NCBI GenBank assembly: GCA_947491315.1
Contig: CANLII010000018.1
Coordinates: 1 to 47,740 of the forward strand
DNA: 47,740 bases
Reading direction: 5' to 3'
Source of the DNA: Ignavibacteria bacterium
Lineage (GTDB): Bacteria > Bacteroidota > Ignavibacteria > Kapaibacteriales > UBA961
This document shows, piece by piece, positions 17,981 to 26,785 of this stretch. Every line of letters starts with the position of its first letter. Position 1 is the first letter of the stretch. The position numbers and the translations under genes are program-made. The notes under the pieces are model-generated. The model ran no database searches. It was not told the origin of the DNA and saw nothing but the letters and a program-made list of their open reading frames with translations.

Positions 17981-19560
17981 GATTTCTTGCGTTTTTCGCT
18001 CAGCGTGAATCCAATAAAATTCAAAGCCCATCTGAGCAAACCCCAAAACCCATGCGTGCGTATCAACATCTTATAGGACATCGGATGTCTTTTCGGCACG
18101 GTGCTCATCATGATATTATAGGATTCCCACTTCATCGTATCTCGAAACACTTCTTGAGCAATATGATTCGGTAAATGAGCAAGCACATCCATGAAAAGAT
18201 TCATGGTTTCATTGACTGTATTTGCTGGTTGACCCTTCTTGCCCTGCAGGAATGCCGCAAAGTTCGACATGATTGCAACGCGCGATTCAAATGCATTAAT
18301 AGTTTTGAGCGAATTCTTAGTGAGCTGTTTTGACTCAATCGCTTGATGCAATGCTTTTGTCATGCGCGGAAGATTGCGTACAAATGATCCGAATCCGCAA
18401 TAGGAAAGTGGCGAACTGAGTGCTGCGGCATCGCCAATGCAAAGGATATTGTCATCAGCTGAAATGCGCGCATTGCCAAGAGCTTTATGAGAATAGGATG
18501 GAATGATTCCAAAGAGTGGTCTTCCGATGTCAAAATGCTCGCCCGGTTCTTTATATGTTGGAAGTTTTTCAAAAAACAATTCATATAAATTCAGGAGTGA
18601 TTTATCGGATGGGGAATCAATCGCATCATAGAAAAAGAGATACGTAACAAAGCGATCATTCGAGCTGGGAAAACCTTCCCAAATAAGTTGCCTGCCATCC
18701 GGGAGCATGTCTTCATTCGTGACAAGAATTTCGCCAACACTGAAATCCACATCGCGCTCGCCTATACCTGTTTTGAAACCCGATGAAATCGAGCCGACAG
18801 TAGGACAGCAATGCGTGAATGGCGCTTCAGGATTCAGGGATTTGGCTATCGGAGAAAATGCGCCCATTCCATCAATAAAGAGAGGGGTGATCAGTGTGCG
18901 TTCAATACCTTGCTCTTTAATTCTCACATGAGCCATTGTTCCATCAACTTCGATTGAAGTAAATTCCGCATTATCTAAAATCACACCGCCATGCGATACT
19001 ACAATTTCTCTTGCGGCAGATAATAATGCATTTGCATCCAGCGCATTATCGAGCACATGGTCCATCCACAAATGCGGGGTCTTGATGGCGGAATTCGCAT
19101 CATAAAATTTCACGAAACCACTGCGATAAGTGCAAGTAATGAATGATTGCAATTGCTCCTCAGTGAAGAGTTCGCAATCACGCAAAACAAGTAATTCCTG
19201 ATAGCTGATATTCCAATCGCGATGCGTGAGACCAACGCCATATTTATCGAATAAACAAACCGAATAACCATATACCTTCGACATCAAAGCCGCATGAATG
19301 ATGGCAAGACCACCACCTCCATAGACAATGTCAAAATCTTTCTCACCATTCAAATTCTTTGCATATGAAATCACTGGTTTCGGAATGTCTTTCACATTTC
19401 TCATGAAGGAAGATTCAATCGTGAGAAGCCTTTGAAACCAATATGTTCCATCCTGCATTTGTTTGAAATGCTTGACAGTCAGAGGATACGATATTTCATA
19501 TTCCGAAAAGATATGTACATCGGGGATCAACTGAGCTTTTGGTATGGCGCAAAGTGACAT
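17977..19560 (-). CDS. CruA/CruP-family lycopene cyclase-like flavoprotein
   Basis: This is a 527-residue FAD-dependent protein that I match to the CruA/CruP lycopene cyclase family of green sulfur bacteria and cyanobacteria. Visible family features are an FAD Rossmann segment near residue 78 with a glycine-rich GGGG (slightly degenerate), the HRDWNIS motif followed by ELLVL, a LFIDGMGAFSPIA segment, and a C-terminal FAD motif with GDAAALSSPLSYCGFG. Members cyclise lycopene or related carotenoids, although CruP paralogues have a protective, poorly defined role. No other carotenoid gene is in the window; ispG at 22573-23691 supplies isoprenoid precursors. A general geranylgeranyl-reductase-like flavoprotein is the alternative. 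It is convergent with the Ccm cluster and downstream of the ald terminator. Confidence 0.72.
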   Translation of the reverse strand: MSLCAIPKAQLIPDVHIFSEYEISYPLTVKHFKQMQDGTYWFQRLLTIESSFMRNVKDIPKPVISYAKNLNGEKDFDIVYGGGGLAIIHAALMSKVYGYSVCLFDKYGVGLTHRDWNISYQELLVLRDCELFTEEQLQSFITCTYRSGFVKFYDANSAIKTPHLWMDHVLDNALDANALLSAAREIVVSHGGVILDNAEFTSIEVDGTMAHVRIKEQGIERTLITPLFIDGMGAFSPIAKSLNPEAPFTHCCPTVGSISSGFKTGIGERDVDFSVGEILVTNEDMLPDGRQLIWEGFPSSNDRFVTYLFFYDAIDSPSDKSLLNLYELFFEKLPTYKEPGEHFDIGRPLFGIIPSYSHKALGNARISADDNILCIGDAAALSSPLSYCGFGSFVRNLPRMTKALHQAIESKQLTKNSLKTINAFESRVAIMSNFAAFLQGKKGQPANTVNETMNLFMDVLAHLPNHIAQEVFRDTMKWESYNIMMSTVPKRHPMSYKMLIRTHGFWGLLRWALNFIGFTLSEKRKKS

Positions 19561-19571
19561 GATTTCCGCTT

Positions 19572-19607
19572 ATAAAAAAAGGGTGAATGCATTCGCAAAC
19601 ACCCTTT
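19572..19607 (-). terminator. Rho-independent terminator of ald
   Basis: Read on the minus strand, AAAGGGTG pairs with CACCCTTT around a 14-nt loop and is followed by a T run. It lies between the ald stop and the flavoprotein start. Confidence 0.85.
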
Positions 19608-19626
19608 GAAAGAAAATAATTCATTC

Positions 19627-20733
19627 TTAGAGTTTGAGCTCGCTATATGGCATGTCGAATGCTTCTGCAACCGCTTGATACACGATTGTTCCGCTGACGG
19701 TATTCACGCCATAATACAATTCAAGATTGTCTAAGCATGCCTTTTCCCATCCTTTATTTGCAAGTTGAATTGCATAGGGAAGTGTGGCATTTGTGAGTGC
19801 TACGGTTGAAGTATATGGTACAGCGCCGGGCATATTCGCAACGCAATAGTGAAGAATGCCATCCACAACATATGTTGGATTTTCATGCGTTGTAGGCTTG
19901 CAAGTTTCAATACATCCACCTTGATCCACAGACACATCGACCACAACCGCGCCATGCTTCATTGTTGAAAGCATGTCTTTGGTGATCAAATGTGGCGCTT
20001 TTGCACCAGCGATCAATACAGCACCAATAACGAGATCAGCTTGCTGAGCATGACGACGGATATTGTCCGGAGTGGACATGACTGTGTTCACATTCTTTGC
20101 CATCACATCATCGAGATAGCGTAATCGATACAGATTATTGTCCATGATTGTCACTTTTGCGCCAAAGCCAGCTGCAATTTTTGCTGCATTAGTACCGACG
20201 ATACCACCGCCAAGCACGAGTACATTTGCGGGTTCTGTGCCGGGTACGCCACCAAGCAATACACCGCGACCGCCCATAGTGCGCTCAAGATATTTCGCGC
20301 CTTCTTGTGGAGCCATTCTACCGGCAACTTCACTCATTGGAATCAAAAGAGGAAGGGAATTGTCCGGCTTCATAACGGTTTCATAAGCAATACAAATCGC
20401 TTTTGCTTTTATCATTGCATCTGTAAGTTCACGAGAAGCGGCAAAGTGGAAATATGTAAAAAGTACTTGATTTTCTTTGATGAGACCATATTCGGGTGCG
20501 ATCGGCTCTTTCACCTTCATGATCATATCAGCTTGTCCATAGACTTCTGCTGCTGTTGGAATGATCTTTGCGCCTGTTCTGATATACATTTCATCGGAAA
20601 AACCACTGCCGACACCGGCATCTTTTTCGATGATCACTGTATGTTTATTTGCAATCAATAATTCTGCACCGCCGGGAGTGAGTGCGACGCGATTCTCATT
20701 CGGCTTGATTTCGCGTGGAACGCCGATAATCAT
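19627..20733 (-). CDS. ald: Alanine dehydrogenase
   Basis: This is an NAD-dependent L-alanine dehydrogenase, interconverting alanine with pyruvate and ammonia. It has 368 residues, standard for the family. The N-terminus MIIGVPREIKPNENRVALTP is diagnostic. The NAD-binding motif VLGGGIVGTNAA lies mid-protein, followed by DNNLYRLRYLD, and the C-terminus carries the VANMPGAVPYTST motif. An AGGAG site precedes ATG 20733; the longer open frame to 20874 is not conserved and covers the promoter. The promoter has a -7 element at 20806-20813 abutted by a 7-bp inverted repeat. Regulation by a dimeric repressor or activator is likely. Confidence 0.95.
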   Translation of the reverse strand: MIIGVPREIKPNENRVALTPGGAELLIANKHTVIIEKDAGVGSGFSDEMYIRTGAKIIPTAAEVYGQADMIMKVKEPIAPEYGLIKENQVLFTYFHFAASRELTDAMIKAKAICIAYETVMKPDNSLPLLIPMSEVAGRMAPQEGAKYLERTMGGRGVLLGGVPGTEPANVLVLGGGIVGTNAAKIAAGFGAKVTIMDNNLYRLRYLDDVMAKNVNTVMSTPDNIRRHAQQADLVIGAVLIAGAKAPHLITKDMLSTMKHGAVVVDVSVDQGGCIETCKPTTHENPTYVVDGILHYCVANMPGAVPYTSTVALTNATLPYAIQLANKGWEKACLDNLELYYGVNTVSGTIVYQAVAEAFDMPYSELKL

Positions 20734-20805
20734 GGGAAGCTCCTGAAAAGTCTGAAAATGGTGGCGATACCGGAAGCAATGCTCCGGATGAATAGTTCTA
20801 TCACG

Positions 20806-20834
20806 CAAAATTACCACAGAATTTCTATCTGTGG
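20806..20834 (-). promoter_or_regulatory. ald promoter -7 element with abutting inverted repeat (candidate operator)
   Basis: On the minus strand TAATTTTG (20806-20813) matches TAnnTTTG. Immediately upstream is the perfect inverted repeat CCACAGA-N7-TCTGTGG (20814-20834), filling the spacer and -33 region. A bound protein there would block or replace normal promoter contacts. Which regulator binds is unknown. Confidence 0.5.
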
Positions 20835-20981
20835 AATATATATTATGCGATTTTTTCCCCAGAAAAGCCCTCAATTCCTTGTTTTTTCAAGAAAGGTGGA
20901 GAATTTCTTGTTTGTGGACATTGGACTTTTCCTTAACTTAGTATTCTGTTTCTAAATGAAATCTGCCTTAAGGAGTATATA

Positions 20982-21365
20982 ATGTCATTGAAAGTTCAGC
21001 TCGTAGAGCAAAAATATGTGCAGGCCGCGCATGAAGTACGGAATCAAAAGAATGAGTCCGGTAATTTCATCATGCCTGATTTTCGTCCTGGCGATACAAT
21101 TAATATCGCTGTACGTGTTATTGAAGGTGAAAAAGAGCGTGTACAAAATTTCCAAGGGATTGTTATCGCTCGTCGTGGTTCCGGCATCAATGCCACATTC
21201 CGCGTTCGTAAAATTTCTAATGGAATCGGTGTTGAGCGTATCTTCCCACTGTATTCACCCATCATTTCCAATATTGATGTTGTGAAGCGTGGATCTGTTC
21301 GCAGAGCGAAGTTGTATTATCTTCGTGGCATGAGCGAGCGTAAGATTCGTCAAAAAACAAGCTGA
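20982..21365 (+). CDS. rplS: 50S ribosomal protein L19
   Basis: This is ribosomal protein bL19, 127 residues, located at the interface of the two subunits. Recognisable segments are [29 protein letters not shown] and [19 protein letters not shown] strong ribosome-binding site AAGGAG precedes the ATG. It is a single-gene transcript here, without the usual rpsP-rimM-trmD partners upstream, and ends at the terminator 21388-21426. Confidence 0.97.
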   Translation: MSLKVQLVEQKYVQAAHEVRNQKNESGNFIMPDFRPGDTINIAVRVIEGEKERVQNFQGIVIARRGSGINATFRVRKISNGIGVERIFPLYSPIISNIDVVKRGSVRRAKLYYLRGMSERKIRQKTS

Positions 21366-21387
21366 TATCAACTCAGAACTTCTCTAT

Positions 21388-21426
21388 GGCAGGTATCACT
21401 CAAAGCGTGTGCCTGCCTTTTTTTTT
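21388..21426 (+). terminator. Rho-independent terminator after rplS
   Basis: GGCAGG (21388-21393) pairs with CCTGCC (21412-21417), followed by a nine-T run. It separates rplS from purM and shows that the purM frame from 21386 cannot be the true start. Confidence 0.88.
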
Positions 21427-21445
21427 ACCTTTCATTCCAATTGCC

Positions 21446-22432
21446 ATGTTAACCTATTCATCTGCCGGTGTCAGTATTGATGCTGGAGACAAAACAGTTG
21501 ATGCCATCAAGCCATATATTCGCCGGACTTTTTCACCGGCAGTCATGACAGATATTGGTTTATTTGGTGGACTCTATGATGGGCGATTTCCTGAGCTCGA
21601 GCATCCTGTGCTCGTGGCCAGTACTGATGGTGTTGGAACGAAATTGAAGATTGCTTTCATGACTGGCATTCATGGGACTGTCGGACAAGATCTCGTGAAT
21701 CATTGCGTGAATGATATTCTTGCCTGTGGCGCAAAACCACTTTTCTTTTTGGACTATTTTGCAACTGGTGTATTGAAACCTGAAGTGGCTACTGAGGTCA
21801 TCAAAGGTTTAGCGCTTGCTTGTGAGCAAAATGGTTGTGCACTAATTGGTGGAGAAACAGCCGAGATGCCATCGATGTATGCAGAAGGTGAGTATGACAT
21901 GGCCGGGACGATTGTCGGCGTGGTGGATAAACCCCAAATCCTCCCCCGTAAAACACTTGCCAAGGGTGATATTCTCATTGGTTTGGCATCTACAGGTTTG
22001 CACACGAATGGATATTCTCTTGCGAGAGCTGCATTATTCCCGAAATATGATGTCAATCAACATATTGATGAACTCGGTGGAACATTGGGTGAAGTATTGC
22101 TCGCGGTGCATCGCTCTTATGCGAATCTTTTGCTTCCTTTGATTAATAAAGGAAATATAAAGGCTTTGTCACATATCACGGGTGGTGGTATTGTCGGCAA
22201 TACAAAGCGTATTGTTCCAGAAGGTTTGGAATTACATATTGATTGGTCAAGTTGGACAGTCCCCCCGATTTTCTCGATCATTCAGCAAGCAGGTTCGATC
22301 ATTGATGAAGAAATGCGCATGGCATTCAATCTTGGTATCGGCATGATCATCGCGGTAGCGCCTGAAGATGTGGATGAAATCATGCAGGCATGTGCTAGCG
22401 AGAAGCCCGTCATCATCGGTTTGCTTAAGTAA
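21446..22432 (+). CDS. purM: Phosphoribosylformylglycinamidine cyclo-ligase
   Basis: This is PurM (AIR synthetase), which closes the imidazole ring in purine synthesis using ATP. It opens with TYSSAGVSIDAGD and has the conserved DGVGTKLKIA, NDILACGAKPLFFLDY and IGGETAEMP motifs, then GDILIGLASTGLHTNGYSLAR and HITGGGI. From ATG 21446 it is 328 residues, slightly shorter than the usual 340-350. The open frame begins at 21386, but that start lies inside the rplS terminator and adds a hydrophobic stretch that is not conserved. No other pur gene is next to it. Confidence 0.94.
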   Translation: MLTYSSAGVSIDAGDKTVDAIKPYIRRTFSPAVMTDIGLFGGLYDGRFPELEHPVLVASTDGVGTKLKIAFMTGIHGTVGQDLVNHCVNDILACGAKPLFFLDYFATGVLKPEVATEVIKGLALACEQNGCALIGGETAEMPSMYAEGEYDMAGTIVGVVDKPQILPRKTLAKGDILIGLASTGLHTNGYSLARAALFPKYDVNQHIDELGGTLGEVLLAVHRSYANLLLPLINKGNIKALSHITGGGIVGNTKRIVPEGLELHIDWSSWTVPPIFSIIQQAGSIIDEEMRMAFNLGIGMIIAVAPEDVDEIMQACASEKPVIIGLLK

Positions 22433-22448
22433 TAGTACTCTTTTAGGC

Positions 22449-22478
22449 AAAAAAAAACCCGGAATATGATATTCCAGG
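22449..22478 (-). terminator. Rho-independent terminator on the minus strand
   Basis: On the minus strand CCTGGAAT pairs with ATTCCGG (one bulged base) and is followed by nine T. It lies 95 bp beyond the ispG stop and may end either the ispG transcript or a separate small RNA. Confidence 0.75.
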
Positions 22479-22555
22479 TATGAGCATCGCGCGTGGCTCT
22501 CAGGGGAGAGATAGCCACTCAACTCATGCGCAACTTAGGCCATTTTTAAGTACTT
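22449..22555 (-). ncRNA. Possible structured RNA or 3' UTR downstream of ispG
   Basis: On the minus strand this stretch holds a nested fold: ATGAG/CTCAT (22523-22527 with 22480-22484) encloses AGTGGCT-type pairing GTGGCT/AGCCAC (22513-22518 with 22493-22498) capped by a short CTC/GAG helix. The terminator hairpin and T run follow. No open frame of note fits. I do not recognise the family, and no exact promoter match was found, so it may simply be the ispG 3' UTR. Confidence 0.35.
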
Positions 22556-22559
22556 ACCA

Positions 22560-22580
22560 AAAACTATTTTTATTAGTTTT
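22560..22580. terminator. AT-rich hairpin over the ispG stop codon
   Basis: AAAACTA / TAGTTTT forms a 7-bp palindrome around the ispG stop (22573-22575). A five-T run follows on the minus strand. It is a weak candidate terminator. Confidence 0.4.
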
Positions 22581-23691
22581 CTTCAGGTATGAAGTCCAAT
22601 ACTTCCTGCACGACTGCATCAACGATTTCTTCTTCTTTAACGCGTCTAACCACCACACCTTTACGATAGAGAATACCAACGCCTTTGCCTGCAGCAATGC
22701 CAATATCAGCTTCGCTGGCTTCACCAGGACCATTTACCACGCAACCCAAGAGTGCAATTTTAACCGGCTTTTTCACGCCTTTAAGTCGTTCCTCGATTTG
22801 AGCGGTGATCTTGAATAGATCCACTTCGAGTCTTCCGCAAGTCGGACATGAAATAATTTCAACGGATCTTTGCGTCAAACCCAGTGATCGTAAAATTTCT
22901 TTTCCCACTTCAATCTCTTTTTCTGGCTCATCGGTAAGAGAGACTCGAATAGTATCACCGATTCCTTCAGCGAGTAATGTGCCAATGCCGACTGAAGATT
23001 TGATTGTTCCAACGCGTGAGGTACCTGCTTCGGTCACTCCCAAATGCAAAGGAAAATCCGTCTTTTCTGCAAGCATGCGATATGCTTCAATCATGAGGCG
23101 TACATCAGTGGATTTCACGGAAAGAATTACATCATCCACACCGTAATCAGCAGCGATTTCCGCATGGCGCATTGCGCTTTCAAAAAGAGCTTCGGGAGTT
23201 GGGTAGCCATGTTTTTCGAGAATATCTTCTTCGAGTGAACCCGAATTCACGCCCACTCTGATGGGAGTACCGCGTTCTTTTGCTTTTGTGAGCACCTCTT
23301 TGATGCGATCTCTTGATCCGATATTTCCAGGATTGATGCGCACTTTTGCAACGCCTGCTTCAATAGCTTTGAGTGCAAAAATATGATTGAAATGAATGTC
23401 GGCGACAATGGGAATCGTTGTGCGTTTTACGATTTCAGCAATCGCTTCAGCTGCTTCTTTGTCATTTACTGTCACGCGAACGATATCGACGCCTGCTTCC
23501 TGACAGCGCTGTATTTGCTCAACGGTTGCATTGACATCAGCGGTTTTTGTTTTGGTCATCGTTTGTACACTAATCGGGGCATTGCCACCAACAGGTACGG
23601 AGCCAACCATCACTTGACGACTAATTCTTCTACGGAAAGGTCGTACCACATACGGAGATTCTATCTGATTATCGATAATTGGGAGATTCAT
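22573..23691 (-). CDS. ispG: 4-hydroxy-3-methylbut-2-enyl diphosphate synthase
   Basis: This is IspG (GcpE), a 4Fe-4S enzyme of the MEP isoprenoid pathway that reduces MEcPP to HMBPP. The 372-residue length fits the bacterial single-barrel type, without the insert seen in plants and Bacteroides-like forms. Visible motifs are PISVQTMTKTKT, VADIHFN, KVRINPGNIG and GVNSGSLE. The Fe-S ligands are CPTCG near residue 280, CVVNGPGE further on, and the downstream conserved glutamate. It gives the organism the MEP route, in line with the CruA/CruP-like gene nearby. It precedes the structured stretch described at 22449-22555. Confidence 0.95.
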   Translation of the reverse strand: MNLPIIDNQIESPYVVRPFRRRISRQVMVGSVPVGGNAPISVQTMTKTKTADVNATVEQIQRCQEAGVDIVRVTVNDKEAAEAIAEIVKRTTIPIVADIHFNHIFALKAIEAGVAKVRINPGNIGSRDRIKEVLTKAKERGTPIRVGVNSGSLEEDILEKHGYPTPEALFESAMRHAEIAADYGVDDVILSVKSTDVRLMIEAYRMLAEKTDFPLHLGVTEAGTSRVGTIKSSVGIGTLLAEGIGDTIRVSLTDEPEKEIEVGKEILRSLGLTQRSVEIISCPTCGRLEVDLFKITAQIEERLKGVKKPVKIALLGCVVNGPGEASEADIGIAAGKGVGILYRKGVVVRRVKEEEIVDAVVQEVLDFIPEEN

Positions 23692-23751
23692 GAGTTTTAA
23701 CCAATAAGATGTTGAGTATTAACCACCGCTATGGAATAATTGTTCCGAGCT

Positions 23752-24675
23752 TTAATCAAGTTTCTTTGAGACTTCATAGAGTATGCGTTTTTCTTGTTCC
23801 GTTAAGTTCGCAAAACCCTTTGCCGTGATTTTTTCGAGAATTGTATCTATTTCTTCTGTCGTAATTTCTCTACCATCCATGAATACACCCGTTATGGTGC
23901 CTTTTGGTTCGGGCGGTTTCACCTTATCTACGACTTCAACATAGGTTTTTTCAAATGGATAATCAATAATATTGCCATAATCTGATTGCTGTTTTGATCG
24001 ACTAAATATTTTGTCAACCAGTGCATAAATCTTCAAATCATCGCCATGTTTCAGCATGATATATCCAAAGAATGCACCGCCCAAATGCGCGAAATGTGCA
24101 ACGCCGGAATTGGTTGAGAAGAGTCCTGAGAAGAGATCTATGCCGGCATAAATCAACACAAAATACTTTGCTGGAATTGGGATGAACAAAGGAAACATCA
24201 TGACGGGTCGATCCGGGAAGGTGAGTCCGAAACCAAGCAAAATGCCCATCACTGCGCCCGAAGCACCGATTGTGGGCGCGCCTTCAAAGCCGGGAAGCAT
24301 TTGCATACCCAAATGAACAAGTCCGCCACCCATTCCCGCAATCACATAATAGGTGATGAATCTTCTGCTACCCCAAATCATTTCAAGTTCAGCGCCAAAC
24401 ATCCACAATGCGAGAAGATTGAAGAAAATATGTGAAAATCCCGCATGTAGGAATTGATACGAAATCAATTGCCATGGCCAGAAGAGTCCGCTTTGAATGG
24501 GATGTAATGCAAAATATTCCATGATATAGGAAGAAAGCGAGACACCATTGAAAGCGAGCACTTCAAAAATGACAGAATCGAGCAGAAAAATCGCACCATT
24601 CAAAATGAGCAATAATTTCAGCATTGGTGGAAAAAGGGAAAAACCCATTCCGCGATTATCTTGATAATAACTCAT
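23752..24675 (-). CDS. Rhomboid family intramembrane serine protease
   Basis: This is a rhomboid protease of about 307 residues with six predicted membrane helices and a polar tail of about 90 residues. The catalytic Ser lies in GASGAVMG and the catalytic His in AHLGGAFFGY. The helix-one loop has WGSRRF and the early HxxxN-like region reads HAGFSHIFFNLLALW. These proteases cut membrane proteins; the substrate is unknown. Two starts are possible: ATG 24675 or GTG 24693, the latter overlapping the pgk stop as GTGA. It is co-transcribed with pgk in either case. Confidence 0.9.
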   Translation of the reverse strand: MSYYQDNRGMGFSLFPPMLKLLLILNGAIFLLDSVIFEVLAFNGVSLSSYIMEYFALHPIQSGLFWPWQLISYQFLHAGFSHIFFNLLALWMFGAELEMIWGSRRFITYYVIAGMGGGLVHLGMQMLPGFEGAPTIGASGAVMGILLGFGLTFPDRPVMMFPLFIPIPAKYFVLIYAGIDLFSGLFSTNSGVAHFAHLGGAFFGYIMLKHGDDLKIYALVDKIFSRSKQQSDYGNIIDYPFEKTYVEVVDKVKPPEPKGTITGVFMDGREITTEEIDTILEKITAKGFANLTEQEKRILYEVSKKLD

Positions 24676-24689
24676 AGACTCCGTAAGAA

Positions 24690-25874
24690 TCACAATTCCA
24701 GGGCTTGAATGCCCGGAAGTGTCGTACCTTCCAAAAATTCGAGTGAAGCGCCTCCACCCGTTGATACATGGCTGACTGCATCTGCGAGACCCATTCCGGA
24801 AATCGCCGAAGCGGAATCTCCGCCTCCGACAATCGTGATGGCACCTAATTGTGTGACTTGTGCCAAGGATTCAGCAATCGCTTTTGTTCCATGCGCGAAT
24901 GCGGGAATTTCAAATACTCCCATCGGACCATTCCAGAGAATTGTTCGAGCACTACTGATGATGGATGCGAATTCCGCGATGGTTTCGGGTCCGATATCGA
25001 GTCCCATCCAACCACTCGGAATCGACTCACATGATGAATGCTGTGTATGTGCTTCGCCCGAAAAAGCATCAGCAATGATGCAATCGCGTGGTAGGACGAT
25101 TTTGGAAGCAAATTCGCTTTCAAGTAATGATTTTGCTATGTCGATGCGATCTTCTTCGATCAAGGAAGAGCCGACTTCATATCCTTTGGCTTTCAGAAAT
25201 GTGAACATCATCCCGCCACCAATGAGAATTTGATCGCATTTGGGGAGCAGGGCATTGATGACATCAATTTTACCGGAGACTTTTGAACCACCGAGAATGA
25301 CCACAAAGGGTCGCTCAGGAGTATTCACCGCATTGCCAAGATATTGAAGTTCCTTCAGCATGAGGAGTCCTGCCGCTTTTATAGGCATGAATTCCGCAAT
25401 GCCCGCTGTTGAAGCATGCGCTCTGTGAGCGGTACCGAAGGCATCATTCACATAGACATCCCCGAGAGAAGCCAATGCTTTGGCAAATCCCGCATCATTG
25501 TTTTCTTCTTCGGCATGAAATCGTAAATTTTCAAGGACCAAGATTTCGCCTGCATTCATGGATGCAATTGCTGTCGCAGGAATCTCGCCAATGCATGCAG
25601 ATGCAAAGTGTACGGGAGCAGAGACAAGCTTGGCAAGATGTGTAGCGACCACTTCGAGTGAATACTTTGGATTCACTGTACCTTTGGGTCTGCCGAGATG
25701 CGACATCAACACCACTTTCGCGCCTTGTTTCAAAAGGGCATAGATCGTTGGAAGGGATTCACGGATGCGTGTATCATCGGTGATGAATCCATGTGCATCA
25801 ATAGGAACATTGAAATCCACGCGGACCAAACATACTTTGCCTTGAGCATTTATATCGAGAATTGACTGAATCAT
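24690..25874 (-). CDS. pgk: Phosphoglycerate kinase
   Basis: This is phosphoglycerate kinase, 394 residues, standard length. It makes ATP from 1,3-bisphosphoglycerate in glycolysis. The signature VCLVRVDFNVP is near the N-terminus, followed by LMSHLGRPKG and ENLRFHAEEENND. The hinge reads VILGGSKVSGKI, and the C-terminus carries WNGPMGVFE and the GGGDSASAI nucleotide loop. It is the first gene of a pair with the rhomboid protease. A near-consensus -7 element (TTATTTTG) lies upstream. Confidence 0.96.
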   Translation of the reverse strand: MIQSILDINAQGKVCLVRVDFNVPIDAHGFITDDTRIRESLPTIYALLKQGAKVVLMSHLGRPKGTVNPKYSLEVVATHLAKLVSAPVHFASACIGEIPATAIASMNAGEILVLENLRFHAEEENNDAGFAKALASLGDVYVNDAFGTAHRAHASTAGIAEFMPIKAAGLLMLKELQYLGNAVNTPERPFVVILGGSKVSGKIDVINALLPKCDQILIGGGMMFTFLKAKGYEVGSSLIEEDRIDIAKSLLESEFASKIVLPRDCIIADAFSGEAHTQHSSCESIPSGWMGLDIGPETIAEFASIISSARTILWNGPMGVFEIPAFAHGTKAIAESLAQVTQLGAITIVGGGDSASAISGMGLADAVSHVSTGGGASLEFLEGTTLPGIQALEL

Positions 25875-25945
25875 GGGCTATTGTAATGAAACTCTATGAC
25901 AAAATAAGAACTTGAGCAGTTCCAATCGGCATAATTAGCATGAAC

Positions 25946-26785
25946 TCATGGGTTAATATCCTGCAATCCAAAATGTTTCCTCGAAATACTCTGTGTATGC
26001 TCGCGCAAATAGTCCAAAAATGCCTTCACCGCCGGTGAATGTTTCTTGCCTTTCAACCAAATGATGCGCCAAGTGGTGTGAATGGGGAGTCCCTTCAATG
26101 GCACGATCATCAATTGTTTATTGGCAAGTTCATTGCGAATCCCGATCAGAGGCATGATGGAATATCCCAAATTCGCCATGATTGCCTGTTTTACTGCTTC
26201 ATTTGAGGTAAGCTCCAATTTCTTTTGTACAGTGATATGTCTTTGACTCAAAAAACGCTCCATCATTTGTCTTGTGCCTGAACCAAGTTCTCGGTATATC
26301 AAATGCATGTCTTGCAAATCAATCGGCGAGAGTTCTTTATTCTTCCATTTGGGATCATAAGCACCGATGAGATGCATGCTATTCTTTACAATGGTAATAC
26401 TCTGCGTTTTGAGATGTTCGGGAACAAGTGATACAAGTGCGAAGTCGATGGAGTTTGATTTCAAACTTTCCACAACCCTTTCTTTATTGGTCACATCAAT
26501 TTCAAATTCAATGGCAGGATGTTCTTTGAGAAAATCCGTCAGCAAATAAGGCATCACATATTTACCCGTTGAGACGATTGCAATTTTTATTCTTCCTACC
26601 AATTGTCCTTTATAGGACTGCATTACTTGATCCAATTCACTTGCTTGATCCAGAATCTTCTCGGCAAAGGCCAAAATTTCGCGACCAAAATCAGTGAGAT
26701 AAAGTTTCTTACCAACAATTTCCGTCAGTGGAATCTCAAATTGTTCTTGAAAATTTTTGAGTTGAATCGAAAGGAAACTGGCTGA
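25946..26785 (-). pseudogene. LysR-type regulator lacking most of its HTH domain
   Basis: This is the C-terminal 80 % of a LysR-family transcription regulator, of a CbbR-like kind. From ATG 26674 the frame gives a full substrate-binding domain (VGRIKIAIVSTGKYVMPYLL and beyond). Reading upstream past that ATG without a stop, the frame encodes LSIQLKNFQEQFEIPLTEIVGKKLYLT, the second half of the winged HTH. The similarity then breaks off near 26770-26785, where serine recombinase sequence begins on the other strand. About 35 N-terminal residues are missing, so it is unlikely to bind DNA normally. The residual ORF might still be translated from 26674. Confidence 0.75.

Noticed and set aside
21386-21445. 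Longer purM N-terminus
   Set aside because: The extension lies in the rplS terminator hairpin and T run and is not conserved.
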